Positions 44,119 through 52,509 of a stretch of 62,185 nt of DNA are shown here, in pieces (the stretch's first letter is position 1; each line of letters opens with the position of its first letter). Position numbers and translations under genes: made by a program. Source of the DNA: DATJFH01 sp035495815 (GTDB lineage: Bacteria; Acidobacteriota; Terriglobia; Bryobacterales; Bryobacteraceae); NCBI GenBank assembly GCA_035495815.1, contig DATJFH010000128.1, positions 1-62,185 of the forward strand, given 5' to 3'. Under the pieces are notes generated by a model, which saw only the letters and a list, made by a program, of their open reading frames with translations, was not told where the DNA came from and did no database searches.

Positions 44119-44233
44119 TTCACAACACAGAATATCATGCAGGGACGTTTACAATTCTTTACCTTTATCGGTAACAAAATCCCCGGCCGGGTCGCTTTTA
44201 TAGGTACGGGTTTGGGGGCGGACAAGAATCGTT

Positions 44234-45355
44234 ATGAAGCACGTCAGGTATTTGGCCGCGCTGGTTTTGATGGCGGGCGCGGCGCAACTGCGAGGGCAAG
44301 CCCCGGCTGCCGGCCGCGCCATCGGCGCGGTCACCGCGATCGACGCGGGCAGCTCTCGAATCACGATCCGGACCGACGCCGGAGCCGAGATGAAGCTCAC
44401 GGTCAAGGAGAACACCGGCTTTCTGCGCGTGGGGCTCGGCGAGAAGGATCTGAAGAACGCCTCGAAGATCGCTCTGTCGGATGTGGCTGTCGGCGACCGC
44501 GTTCTCGCCCGGGGGACGGCTGCGGCCGATGGCGCTTCCCTGGCGGCGACCTCGATCGTGGTGATGTCCAAAGCCGAGATCGCCAAAAAGCACGAAGCCG
44601 ACCGGGCGGAATGGCGGAAGCGTGGCGTTTTCGGAGTGATTACGGCATTGAATCCGTCGAACAAGGAGATCACGATCTCCGTCCACCAGGGCGGCGTGGC
44701 CAAGCCGCTGGTAATCGCCGCTTCCGGTGAAGTCGATTTCCGGCGCTATGCTCCCGATTCCGTGCGTTTCGCCGACGCCAGGCCGGGCAGCTTCGCCGAA
44801 TTGCAAGTCGGTGATCAGCTAAAAGCGCTGGGCACGAAGAGTGACGACGGAACCCGTTTTACGCCCGAATTCATTGTCAGCGGCTCTTTTCGCAATATTG
44901 CGGCTACCGTCATTTCCGTCGACCCGGCCGCCCGGACCATCAAGATTACCGATCTCGATACGAAAAAGCCGGCGCTGGTCCGCATCGCGCCCGATTCCTC
45001 GCTCCGGAAGCTGCAGCCCTTCGCGGCCAACATGCTCGCCATGCGCGTGAACGGCGCCGCCGGCCCCCGCCCGGGAGGTGGAGGACACGGTGGACCTGGA
45101 AATGGACCTCGGGGTGGGGCCCGGGCGTCGGGCGACCTCGAGCAGATGCTCGAGCGCATGCCCGTTCTGGACCTGGCGGATCTCAAACCCGGAGATGCGC
45201 TGATCATCTCCAGCACCAAAGGCGCGGAGCCGGACAAGATCACGGCCATCACGCTGCTGGCCGGCGTGGAGCCCATTCTGACCAGCGCGCCCAAGGGCAG
45301 GCAGGGCATGGTTCTCGGCGACTGGAACCTGGGCGGGATGAGCGGAGAACAGTGA
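44234..45355 (+). CDS. Secreted DUF5666-like repeat protein with Gly/His-rich tract
   Basis: A 373-residue exported protein (signal peptide MKHVRYLAALVLMAGAAQLRG). It contains three repeated OB-like beta units of DUF5666 type: IGAVTAIDAGSSRITIRTDAGAEMKL, FGVITALNPSNKEITISVHQ and IAATVISVDPAARTIKITDLDTK, each followed by a VGD or PGD turn. A glycine/proline/histidine tract at about 275-298 (PRPGGGGHGGPGNGP) precedes the last unit. It is 28 bases upstream of a TonB receptor whose barrel holds a similar tract, so they are likely coexpressed. The function is unknown. Confidence 0.7.
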   Translation: MKHVRYLAALVLMAGAAQLRGQAPAAGRAIGAVTAIDAGSSRITIRTDAGAEMKLTVKENTGFLRVGLGEKDLKNASKIALSDVAVGDRVLARGTAAADGASLAATSIVVMSKAEIAKKHEADRAEWRKRGVFGVITALNPSNKEITISVHQGGVAKPLVIAASGEVDFRRYAPDSVRFADARPGSFAELQVGDQLKALGTKSDDGTRFTPEFIVSGSFRNIAATVISVDPAARTIKITDLDTKKPALVRIAPDSSLRKLQPFAANMLAMRVNGAAGPRPGGGGHGGPGNGPRGGARASGDLEQMLERMPVLDLADLKPGDALIISSTKGAEPDKITAITLLAGVEPILTSAPKGRQGMVLGDWNLGGMSGEQ

Positions 45356-45383
45356 TTTATTCGTCTCGGGAGATTGCATCGAA

Positions 45384-48326
45384 ATGACGTCCGTTCGCAT
45401 TGGTTTGTTCGCTCTCGCAGCATTGTTCATCACACCTTCGGCATGGTGCCAGAACAGCGGCAGCGTGCGCGGCCAGGTCACCGACCCGTCGGCCGCCGTG
45501 ATTCCGGGGGCCACGGTCACTGTCACGGGACCAGGCGCCAAGGTCAAGGTCGGCAGCACGAATCAACAGGGCTCGTACGTCATCGACGGCCTGGAGCCCG
45601 GCGAGTACAAGGTCCGCGTGATGGCCAGGGGCTTCTCTGTATTCGAATCCACCGTGCAGGTCCGGAGTGGGGTTGCGCGGACGCTCGACGCGGCGTTAAC
45701 GGTGAGCCTGGACAGGCAGGAAGTCACCGTGACCGAACAGGCCCGAGTCGACGTGGATCCATCCAACAACGGCGGCGCGCTCATCCTCAAAGCGACGGAC
45801 CTGGACATCCTGTCCGACGATCCCGACGATCTCGCGTCGGACCTGCAGGCGCTGGCCGGGCCCGGCGCGGGACCCAACGGCGGGCAGATCTACATCGACG
45901 GGTTCACCGGCGGGCGGCTGCCGCCGAAGGAATCCATCCGCGAGATCCGGATCAACCAGAATCCTTTTTCGTCCGAGTACGACAAGCTGGGTTTCGGACG
46001 TATCGAGGTCTTCACCAAGCCGGGCGCCGACAAGTATCGCGCCGCCGCGTTCTTCGATTACGGCAACAGCGTCTTCAATTCGCGCAACCCGTTCGCGCCC
46101 ACCAAGGCGCCGTTCGAGCAGCGGCAGTTCGGCGGCAATATCAGCGGCCCCCTCAGCAGGCGTTCGTCTTTCTTCATCGACGCGGAGCGGCGCTCGGTCG
46201 ACGATAACGGCGTGATCAACGCCGTCACCCTGGATCCCGGCTTCAACATCGTTCCTTACAGCGCGACCGTGCTCGAGCCCAACCGGCGGACCACCATCAG
46301 CCCGCGCATCGATTACCAGCTGAACCCGTCCAACACGCTGGTGGGACGCTACAGTTATACGCAATCCAGCCGTCTCAACGGCGGAGTGGGCCAGTTCGCG
46401 CTGGAGAGCCGCGCCGTCAATAGCGACACCACCCAGCATACGGCGCAGTTGACCGAAACAGCCGTATTGAGCCCGCGGGCCATCAACGAGACGCGTGTGC
46501 AGTTCATTCGCAACCGGTCGAACCAGACCGGCTCTACGGCCGGTCCGTCCATCATCCTGCCGGACGCCTTCACCGGCGGCGGCGCGCCGCTGCTGTTCAA
46601 CTACACCAACGAGAACCGTTACGAGGTGAACAATTCCACCTCGTTCGCCATGGGAACCAACAGCTTCAAGTTCGGCGGCCGCATCCGCGGCGTCTCCCAG
46701 GCGGACCGCAGCACCAGCAATTATAACGGTACTTTCACGTTCACTTCCCTCGACCGCTACCGCACTACGCTGCTGCTGCAGCAGCAGGGCCTCTCCATGG
46801 CGCAGATCCAGCAGATGGGCGCGGGGCCGAGCCAGTTCACCATCCTGGCCGGCACGCCGGTGTCCGATATCAGCCAGTACGATCTGGGCTTCTTCGCGCA
46901 GGACGACTGGCGCGTGCGGCCCAACTTCACTTTGAGTCTGGGCCTGCGCTACGAGACGCAGAACAATATCGGCGATCACCGGGACTTCGCTCCGCGCATC
47001 GGAATCGCCTGGGGCCTCGGCGGCGGCAAGTCGCGCCAGCCGAAGACAGTGCTTCGCGCCGGGTTCGGTTTGTTCTACGACCGGTTCAGCGAGGACCTGA
47101 CGCTGTCCGCCCTTCGCTTGAACGGCATCACCCAGCAGCAATTCATCGTGCCGTTCCCGGCGTTTTTCCCGGACATCCCCAGCATCGCCAGCCTCGAAGC
47201 CAATCGCGTCCCGCAGGCCGTCCGGAAGATCGATTCCAATCTGCGGGCCCCTTACGTCATTCAGACGGCCATCGGCGTGGACCGGCAGCTTCCGAAGAAC
47301 ATCACGCTCTCGGTGAACTACACGCGTACGCAGGGCGTGCATAATCTGCGGTCGCGCGATATCAATGCGCCGCTGCCCGGAACCTTCACCGGACCGGGCA
47401 CTGGAGTGCGCCCGTTCGGACCGGTCGGGGACATCTACCTCTACGAGTCCAGCGGCATCTTCAACCAGAATCAGCTCCTCACCAACGTGAGCGCGCGCTT
47501 CAGCCGCAAGGTAACCCTGTTCGGCTACCTGACCATCGGGGACGCGAAGAGCGATACCGAGGGCGCCTCATCCTTCCCGGCGAACCAGTACGATCTGTCG
47601 AGCGAATACAGCCGGGCGGGCTTCAACACCCGGGCGCGCGTCTTCATGGGCGGCAGCGTCACCGCGCCCCTGGGACTGCGTTTCTCGCCCTTCATTTCGG
47701 CCAGCTCCGGCCGGCCTTTCAACATCACCTCCGGCCGGGACCTGAACGGCGACGGACTGTTCAACGACCGGCCCGCTTTCGCTGCGCCCGGCCGGCCTTC
47801 GATTCACACGGCATGGGGCGATTTCGATCCCAACCCGGTTGCCGGTGAAGAGATTGTCCCCCGGAATTACGCCGACGGCCCGGGCCAGTTTTCGATGAAC
47901 CTCAGGGTGACGCGCACCTTCAGCTTCGGCGATAGAGCCGAGGCCACTCGTCCCGCCGCCAACGGCGGCGGGGGTGGGGAGTCGAGCTTCGGCGGGCGTG
48001 GACCGGGAAGCCGCGGACCGGGCGGCGACCGCGGCGGACCCGGCTTTGGCGGCGGCTTCCATGGGCCCGGAGGCGGCGGTCCACACGGCGGCCATGGCGG
48101 ACCGGGCGGAATCTTCGGCGATTCGGGCGGCGGGAAAAAGTACAACCTCTCCATCAGCGTGTCGGCGCGGAATATTTTCAACCGCGAGAATTTCGGGCTG
48201 CCAATCGGCAATTTGAGCTCTCCCCTGTTCGGCAGGTCGAACTCGCTGGCCAGCTTTTTCGGACCCGGCGGCGGAGGTTCCGCGGGGAACCGGCGGGTGG
48301 AGCTGCAGCTGCGGTTTAGCTTTTAG
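45384..48326 (+). CDS. TonB-dependent receptor with carboxypeptidase-regulatory-like domain and Gly/His-rich insert
   Basis: A 980-residue receptor: signal peptide (MTSVRIGLFALAALFITPSAWC), regulatory-like domain at about 27-105 (GSVRGQVTDPSAAVIPGATVTVTG), plug with GPNGGQIYIDGFTGGRLPPKESIREIRINQNPF, and a long barrel ending in LQLRFSF. Unusually, a tract of about 55 residues near 860-915 is almost only Gly, Pro, Arg and His (GGRGPGSRGPGGDRGG, GPGGGGPHGGHGGPGG). It should form an extracellular loop before the last strands. The upstream DUF5666-like protein has the same kind of tract. The last 11 bases overlap the convergent kinase gene. Confidence 0.9.
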   Translation: MTSVRIGLFALAALFITPSAWCQNSGSVRGQVTDPSAAVIPGATVTVTGPGAKVKVGSTNQQGSYVIDGLEPGEYKVRVMARGFSVFESTVQVRSGVARTLDAALTVSLDRQEVTVTEQARVDVDPSNNGGALILKATDLDILSDDPDDLASDLQALAGPGAGPNGGQIYIDGFTGGRLPPKESIREIRINQNPFSSEYDKLGFGRIEVFTKPGADKYRAAAFFDYGNSVFNSRNPFAPTKAPFEQRQFGGNISGPLSRRSSFFIDAERRSVDDNGVINAVTLDPGFNIVPYSATVLEPNRRTTISPRIDYQLNPSNTLVGRYSYTQSSRLNGGVGQFALESRAVNSDTTQHTAQLTETAVLSPRAINETRVQFIRNRSNQTGSTAGPSIILPDAFTGGGAPLLFNYTNENRYEVNNSTSFAMGTNSFKFGGRIRGVSQADRSTSNYNGTFTFTSLDRYRTTLLLQQQGLSMAQIQQMGAGPSQFTILAGTPVSDISQYDLGFFAQDDWRVRPNFTLSLGLRYETQNNIGDHRDFAPRIGIAWGLGGGKSRQPKTVLRAGFGLFYDRFSEDLTLSALRLNGITQQQFIVPFPAFFPDIPSIASLEANRVPQAVRKIDSNLRAPYVIQTAIGVDRQLPKNITLSVNYTRTQGVHNLRSRDINAPLPGTFTGPGTGVRPFGPVGDIYLYESSGIFNQNQLLTNVSARFSRKVTLFGYLTIGDAKSDTEGASSFPANQYDLSSEYSRAGFNTRARVFMGGSVTAPLGLRFSPFISASSGRPFNITSGRDLNGDGLFNDRPAFAAPGRPSIHTAWGDFDPNPVAGEEIVPRNYADGPGQFSMNLRVTRTFSFGDRAEATRPAANGGGGGESSFGGRGPGSRGPGGDRGGPGFGGGFHGPGGGGPHGGHGGPGGIFGDSGGGKKYNLSISVSARNIFNRENFGLPIGNLSSPLFGRSNSLASFFGPGGGGSAGNRRVELQLRFSF

Positions 48327-49314
48327 CGCAGGGAGGCGGGAGGCTGGGCAAGATTTCCGGCCCGCGGCGAACTTGCGCGGTCCGCAGCCACGCTTCCGTC
48401 TCCGCCAGCGTCCGGACTCCATTGATCGCGCCCAGCTTTTGTACGCTTAACGCGCCCACGGCGTTGCCCAGCCGCGCTGCCTCCGCGTAGCTTCCCCCAC
48501 GGCTTAACGCCGCCAGGAAACCGCCGACAAAACAATCGCCCGCGCCGGTGGTGTCCACCACTTCTACTTCAAAGGGCGGGTATCGCTCCGCGCTCTCCTT
48601 CGTAAAGACCGCGCAGCCCGCGGCGCCTAGCTTGATCACGACGTCGCTTGCTCCCATCGACTGCAGGCAGCGAGCCGCCTCCTCCGGATCGGAGCTGCCC
48701 GAGAGCATCCGCGCCTCATCCTGATTCATGAAGAAGATGTCGATGTAGGGCAGGCATCCCTCGATATCGGCCATCCAGCGCCCCCGGGCGTCCCAGCCCG
48801 TGTCCTGCGACGTGGTCAGGCCCGCGGCCCGCGCCCGCGCCAGCGACTCGGGCGCGCGCTTGCGCATCTGCGGCAATGCGAACACGTTTGCCAGGTGGAA
48901 GTGCGACATCCCTTCGAGAATCGCCGGCGTGAATTCGATCGGCTCGGGAAACAGCTCCAGGCTCGATCCCACGCGGTGGAGAAACATCCGGTCGCCGGCC
49001 GCGTTCACGGGGCAGATGCTGGCGGTGGTCGGCGCCTGCGAGCGCGCCACGGCGCTCAGATCCACGTTGCCCGCCTTCAGAATCGAAAGCGCCAGCTCGC
49101 CGAACGGGTCGCGCCCCACCATCCCCAGCAGCCGCACCGGCACGCCGAGCATACCCAGCGCGTACGACGTGTTCGATCCGTTTCCGCCGAGGTTCTGCTC
49201 GATGGAATCGATCCAGGTGGTAGTTCCCCACTCGAACTGCTCCACCGGCCGGACCATGATGTCGAGCACGATGTTCCCACAACACAGAATTCCCCGCGGA
49301 GGCGCCTTGAGCAT
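48316..49314 (-). CDS. PfkB-family carbohydrate kinase
   Basis: A 332-residue ribokinase-like sugar kinase. N-terminal substrate region GNIVLDIMVRPVEQF and NLGGNGSNTSYALGMLGVPVRLLGMVGRDPFG; C-terminal signature VVDTTGAGDCFVGGFLAAL with the catalytic Asp and anion-hole glycines. It phosphorylates a sugar or sugar acid with ATP. ATG 49314 is chosen at the start of the conserved domain; the open frame extends upstream into inserted DNA. The 11 bases before the ATG are part of an 18-bp sequence repeated at 50373-50390, showing that this gene once directly followed the membrane-protein gene there. A KDG- or sugar-acid kinase role fits that operon. Confidence 0.88.
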   Translation of the reverse strand: MLKAPPRGILCCGNIVLDIMVRPVEQFEWGTTTWIDSIEQNLGGNGSNTSYALGMLGVPVRLLGMVGRDPFGELALSILKAGNVDLSAVARSQAPTTASICPVNAAGDRMFLHRVGSSLELFPEPIEFTPAILEGMSHFHLANVFALPQMRKRAPESLARARAAGLTTSQDTGWDARGRWMADIEGCLPYIDIFFMNQDEARMLSGSSDPEEAARCLQSMGASDVVIKLGAAGCAVFTKESAERYPPFEVEVVDTTGAGDCFVGGFLAALSRGGSYAEAARLGNAVGALSVQKLGAINGVRTLAETEAWLRTAQVRRGPEILPSLPPPCAKS

Positions 49315-49332
49315 GGATCTCTTATTGTGCAA
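49315..49332. repeat. 18-bp direct repeat, left copy
   Basis: GGATCTCTTATTGTGCAA, immediately upstream of the kinase start codon. It is identical to 50373-50390. On the minus strand it reads as the last codons and stop of the membrane protein gene followed by GAGATCC, which serves as the kinase leader. Confidence 0.9.
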
Positions 49333-49495
49333 TCCTATCACCGGTATTGGCGAGCTCGGTTGGTTCTCTGCCCGGCAGGCGGCGAGAAGCAGGCGTTCAA
49401 CAGAACACCGCATGCTCTCGGCCGTATCTTCGTTCACTGCGGCATGCTCTTCCGGGCTAATTGCGGTGAGGGCAGTTGGCGCATACAATCTCCGC

Positions 49496-49855
49496 ATGCG
49501 ATGGATTCTTACGTTCGTTCTCGGTTTCGTAGCGGCGGCATTTGCACAACGTGCGTGGCCGACTCCGCCCGGCATGCAGTGCCCTGACCGGACCCTGGTG
49601 CTTTACCGGATCCAGGCAGCGAACGCAGGCAAGATGAACGGTCTCTTCAAGGAGCACCTCGCGTATTCGCTAAAGCACCTGAAGGCCGGCGATATCGTGA
49701 ATCTCGGTATAAGCGATGACGGCGCCGCGGCGGTCTTCACGAGCATAAACTGGCCAGAGGTCGAAGCTGTCATCAATCAGGATCCTTATGTCCGCGAGGG
49801 CGTCGCCGTAGTGGCAAGCCATACTGTATGGCACGCATGCAAGGCTGAAAAATAG
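49496..49855 (+). CDS. YCII-related domain protein, secreted
   Basis: A 119-residue protein: signal peptide MRWILTFVLGFVAAAFAQ, then a YCII-like ferredoxin-fold unit with HLAYSLKHLKAGDIVNLGISDDGAAAVF and INQDPYVREGVAVVASHTVWHA. The DPYV motif and its spacing from the first helix fit the YCII family; the role of secreted members is unknown. It lies inside the segment bounded by the 18-bp direct repeats, antisense to the interrupted operon, so it is probably cargo of the insertion. Confidence 0.65.
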   Translation: MRWILTFVLGFVAAAFAQRAWPTPPGMQCPDRTLVLYRIQAANAGKMNGLFKEHLAYSLKHLKAGDIVNLGISDDGAAAVFTSINWPEVEAVINQDPYVREGVAVVASHTVWHACKAEK

Positions 49856-50372
49856 ACCCACGAGGTTGCTCGCCTTCGACGGGGATCGGACTCGCCGGGC
49901 GGATCGGTGATCTTCCGGTTCGCCTCGCGCGCACGCGCGCCGCGATTCGCCACCAGGGTCCGCATCTGCGGCGTGATCTGTCACGCCGACTCCGACAGCA
50001 CCCGGCTGAGTCCGGCCAAGTCCGGCGCGGAGACCCTTTCCACTGGAACCGCATCCAGCCTCGTGGTCCTTCCATTCAATCCGGCTCCGTTCGAGATCAG
50101 GGGATTGGGCCGACACCAGTTCCAAATTCTGCCGGAGGCACCGTCGGCCGCGCCGCCACCACGCCGGTCTCCCGGCACCTCGCTTGAGTTTGCCGTACTC
50201 CAGCCGCAGGACCTTGGAAGCGCGGAAATCCCCGTGCTCCCGAGCCGATTCCGCCGCTGCTGCCCACATCGCCTCCGGGATCGGTCAAGCGAGGCCGTGT
50301 GCCTTTCCGCCAACGCTCGAAAACGCCGGCAGACCCCGCGCGTAATCTCAATCGGATCTTTTGGCCATAGCC
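49856..50372. other. Gene-poor part of the insertion
   Basis: No intact gene. Most of it (49981-50343) is the decayed IS66-type accessory ORF. Longer open frames on both strands here switch between unrelated sequence and pieces of that ORF, so I treat none as real. Confidence 0.6.
49981..50343 (-). pseudogene. IS66-type accessory ORF remnant, multiply frameshifted
   Basis: Reading the minus strand with frame changes gives FERWRKGTRPRL, then IPEAMWAAAAESAREHG, ASKVLRLEYGKLKR, then ELVSAQSPDLERSRIEWKD, GWMRFQWKG and finally SAPDLAGLSRVLSES before a TGA. This order (Trp-Arg basic start, helix-turn-helix ending LDYxxLKKR, and C-terminal MRIxxKGxxxPDLAALSR) is that of the small accessory protein preceding tnpB in IS66-like elements. 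At least three frame changes are needed. The tnpB and transposase genes are absent. Confidence 0.65.
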
Positions 50373-50390
50373 GGATCTCTTATTGTGCAA
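50373..50390. repeat. 18-bp direct repeat, right copy
   Basis: Identical to 49315-49332. It contains the last two codons and TAA stop of the membrane protein gene ending at 50380. This copy is the original gene end. Confidence 0.9.
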
Positions 50391-52509
50391 CAGACAGCAG
50401 GTGCACCGGCCCGCGTTCCCCCGAGTCTTCGAGCCCCCATTCCCGGTGCTCCTCGACCAGCACTTTCCCCAGCTGCCACACGCCCGAAGTAGACGCCGGC
50501 GCCAGAATGTGACGGATGCCGTTGCGCTTCAGGTAGCGGATGGCCGCCCGGCGCAGGTCCTCTCTTGGACGCAGCGTCTTCGGCGGATCAGCCGAGAGCA
50601 GCTTCCAGGCGCCGTCCAGGCCCAGGCCGTACACCTCCACGGGCGTCCCATAGACCGGCGAGTGTGAGGACAGCGTCACGCAGCTCACCCGTTGGGGACG
50701 GTCGAGCAGCACTTCCACGAACATTCCCGGCCGCATCGGCGTCCAGGTGCGCCAGCGGGACGCCAGGTTGTCGTCGAAGGTCATCGGCGCCTCCCAGGGA
50801 TTCGGCCAGCCGCCCAGTTGCCATTGCGGGCTGCTGTAGATGCGGTCGGGACCCGAGTAGAGGTGAATCTCGTTCAGGTCCCACTCCCCCGGATGCGCGG
50901 TGGTCAGCCGGAACCGGAATCCCTTGAACATCGCCGCGGGCCACTCGGCGCGCAAGTCGTAGAACGGCGTATTGGCATAGAAGGACGCCAGCTTGAGCGT
51001 GTCCATCACGCGGTCCGCCAGCGCCGACTGCCACCAGTCCACGATCGGGCGGTCGATATAGGCGTTGGGGATCCCCAGCAGAGCGAAGGTGGCCTCGCCC
51101 GGCCGGGTCTTCTCTCGCAGCAGGTCCGTGAGCTGGTACTCCCAGACTTCGCGCGAAAGGTAGTCATGCTCGGATTCGAGGCGCAGCGCAGCCTGCCACG
51201 GGAAACCGCGCAGACGCCAGGCGTCGGCGCTCTCGTATCGCGACGCGGCCGGGGGCAGGCAGAGCGCCGCATGCAGCGCCACGCAGCCCCACAGCGCCGG
51301 ACGCGCGAGCCGCTCGAGACCGGTCGCCAGCGTCAGGGAGAGAAAGGGCAGGCTCGGCATCAGGAATCGAGCGCCCTGGTTCGACAGCCAGGGGATCGCC
51401 AGCAGCCCCGCCGCCAGCCAGGACCAGCGGCCCACTCTCTCGCGCAGCGCCAGCAGCCCCAGGGGAAGCAGCAGGAAGACCGCTCCGAAGCTGCCTTGCA
51501 GCTTGCTTCCGGCCGCCAGTTCCCACGGTATGGAGCGGGCGTCGACACCTTCGTAGTGACGCCAGTCGTTGGCCAGAGACTGCTCCATCGTGAGGTGGAA
51601 ATATTGCGTCGGAAAAAGGGCGTTCCCCAGAGGAGCGATCGGATTGCCCGCGGCCAGCGTGTTTCGAATCATCCAGGGCGCGATCACGGCCGCCGCGGCC
51701 GCGGACACCGTGATCAGCGTCCGCCAGCGCCGGGTCGAGACCAGATACAGCGCTGCCAGCGCGGGCACGAGCAGTCCGTTCATCTTGATGGCATAGCAGA
51801 AGCCCGCCAGCAGGCCGGCCGCCGCCGCGCAGCGGTCGATCAGCGCGAGCAGAGCTGCCAGCGTGAAGAAGACCAGCGCCGCGTCGTTGTAGCCGGACGT
51901 GCCCGAGACGCCCACGACGGGCGCGCAGAAGTACAGCGCCGCGGCCGCCGCGGTCAGGCTGTCGCGCAGTTTGACCCGGCGGCCAAGCTCCAGCATGAGC
52001 GGGACCGTGGCCAGCAGAAATCCGAAGTGAACCAGCTTGGCCCCCGAGTGCTTCCCGATCGTGAAAGCGAACAGGAACAGCATCTCCATTCCCTGCGGCA
52101 GCATCTCGAAGAAGCCGACCCGGTCCGGAAATCCACCGGTCCGCGCGTATTCGGAAACGAGGCCCAGGTGATAGGACGCCGCATCCGGCTGGATCTCCGG
52201 CGCCAGCGCGTGGACCAGGTAGAACACTCCGTACACGCCGAACACCAGCAGGACCGGTCCGCCGGGCATCGGCGCGCTCACCCGCGGCCTCAGCCATAGC
52301 AGCGGCAGCAGCCCGGCGCCGCCCAGCAGGACGAACATCATGGGAGTCGCGATTCCCGCGGCCAGCAGACAGAAGATTACCAGGCTCTCGATGACAGCCC
52401 CGGTCGCGAGAGCCAGCACATCCGGCGCCTCGCGAAAGAAAAGCCTGCCGAGACTGTAGGCGACGGCCAGGGGCGTCAGACCGCCCGCGATGATCCAGAG
52501 CAGGTCCAT
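50380..52509 (-). CDS. Large membrane glycosyltransferase-like protein with C-terminal discoidin-like domain
   Basis: A 709-residue protein. Residues 1-420 hold about eleven hydrophobic helices of GT-C/GT39 style; the first large loop reads LAPEIQPDAASYHLGLVSEYART, and later come GTSGYNDAALVFFTLAAL and RWRTLI. A soluble part follows; residues ~540-640 look like an F5/8-type-C carbohydrate-binding fold (TFDDNLASRWRTWTPMRPGMFVEVLLDRPQRVSCVTL). It probably transfers a sugar from a lipid carrier and binds glycan through the C-terminal domain. It starts one base after the dehydratase stop (52509/52510). The stop lies in the 18-bp repeat that also precedes the kinase gene. Confidence 0.7.
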   Translation of the reverse strand: MDLLWIIAGGLTPLAVAYSLGRLFFREAPDVLALATGAVIESLVIFCLLAAGIATPMMFVLLGGAGLLPLLWLRPRVSAPMPGGPVLLVFGVYGVFYLVHALAPEIQPDAASYHLGLVSEYARTGGFPDRVGFFEMLPQGMEMLFLFAFTIGKHSGAKLVHFGFLLATVPLMLELGRRVKLRDSLTAAAAALYFCAPVVGVSGTSGYNDAALVFFTLAALLALIDRCAAAAGLLAGFCYAIKMNGLLVPALAALYLVSTRRWRTLITVSAAAAAVIAPWMIRNTLAAGNPIAPLGNALFPTQYFHLTMEQSLANDWRHYEGVDARSIPWELAAGSKLQGSFGAVFLLLPLGLLALRERVGRWSWLAAGLLAIPWLSNQGARFLMPSLPFLSLTLATGLERLARPALWGCVALHAALCLPPAASRYESADAWRLRGFPWQAALRLESEHDYLSREVWEYQLTDLLREKTRPGEATFALLGIPNAYIDRPIVDWWQSALADRVMDTLKLASFYANTPFYDLRAEWPAAMFKGFRFRLTTAHPGEWDLNEIHLYSGPDRIYSSPQWQLGGWPNPWEAPMTFDDNLASRWRTWTPMRPGMFVEVLLDRPQRVSCVTLSSHSPVYGTPVEVYGLGLDGAWKLLSADPPKTLRPREDLRRAAIRYLKRNGIRHILAPASTSGVWQLGKVLVEEHREWGLEDSGERGPVHLLSVAQ

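Larger units (their letters stand above)
49333..50372. mobile_element. Inserted foreign segment between 18-bp direct repeats
   Basis: This 1,040-base block separates the kinase gene from the rest of its operon and is bounded by exact 18-bp direct repeats. Inside are a YCII-like gene on the opposite strand and a decayed IS66-type accessory ORF. The ends show no terminal inverted repeats, and no transposase is intact. A decayed composite insertion, or recombination at a short duplication, would both fit. Confidence 0.55.

Noticed and set aside
49670..50269. 199-codon minus-strand open frame across the inserted segment
   Set aside because: It joins a piece of the decayed IS66-type ORF to antisense of the YCII-like gene; the frame-corrected IS reading explains it better.
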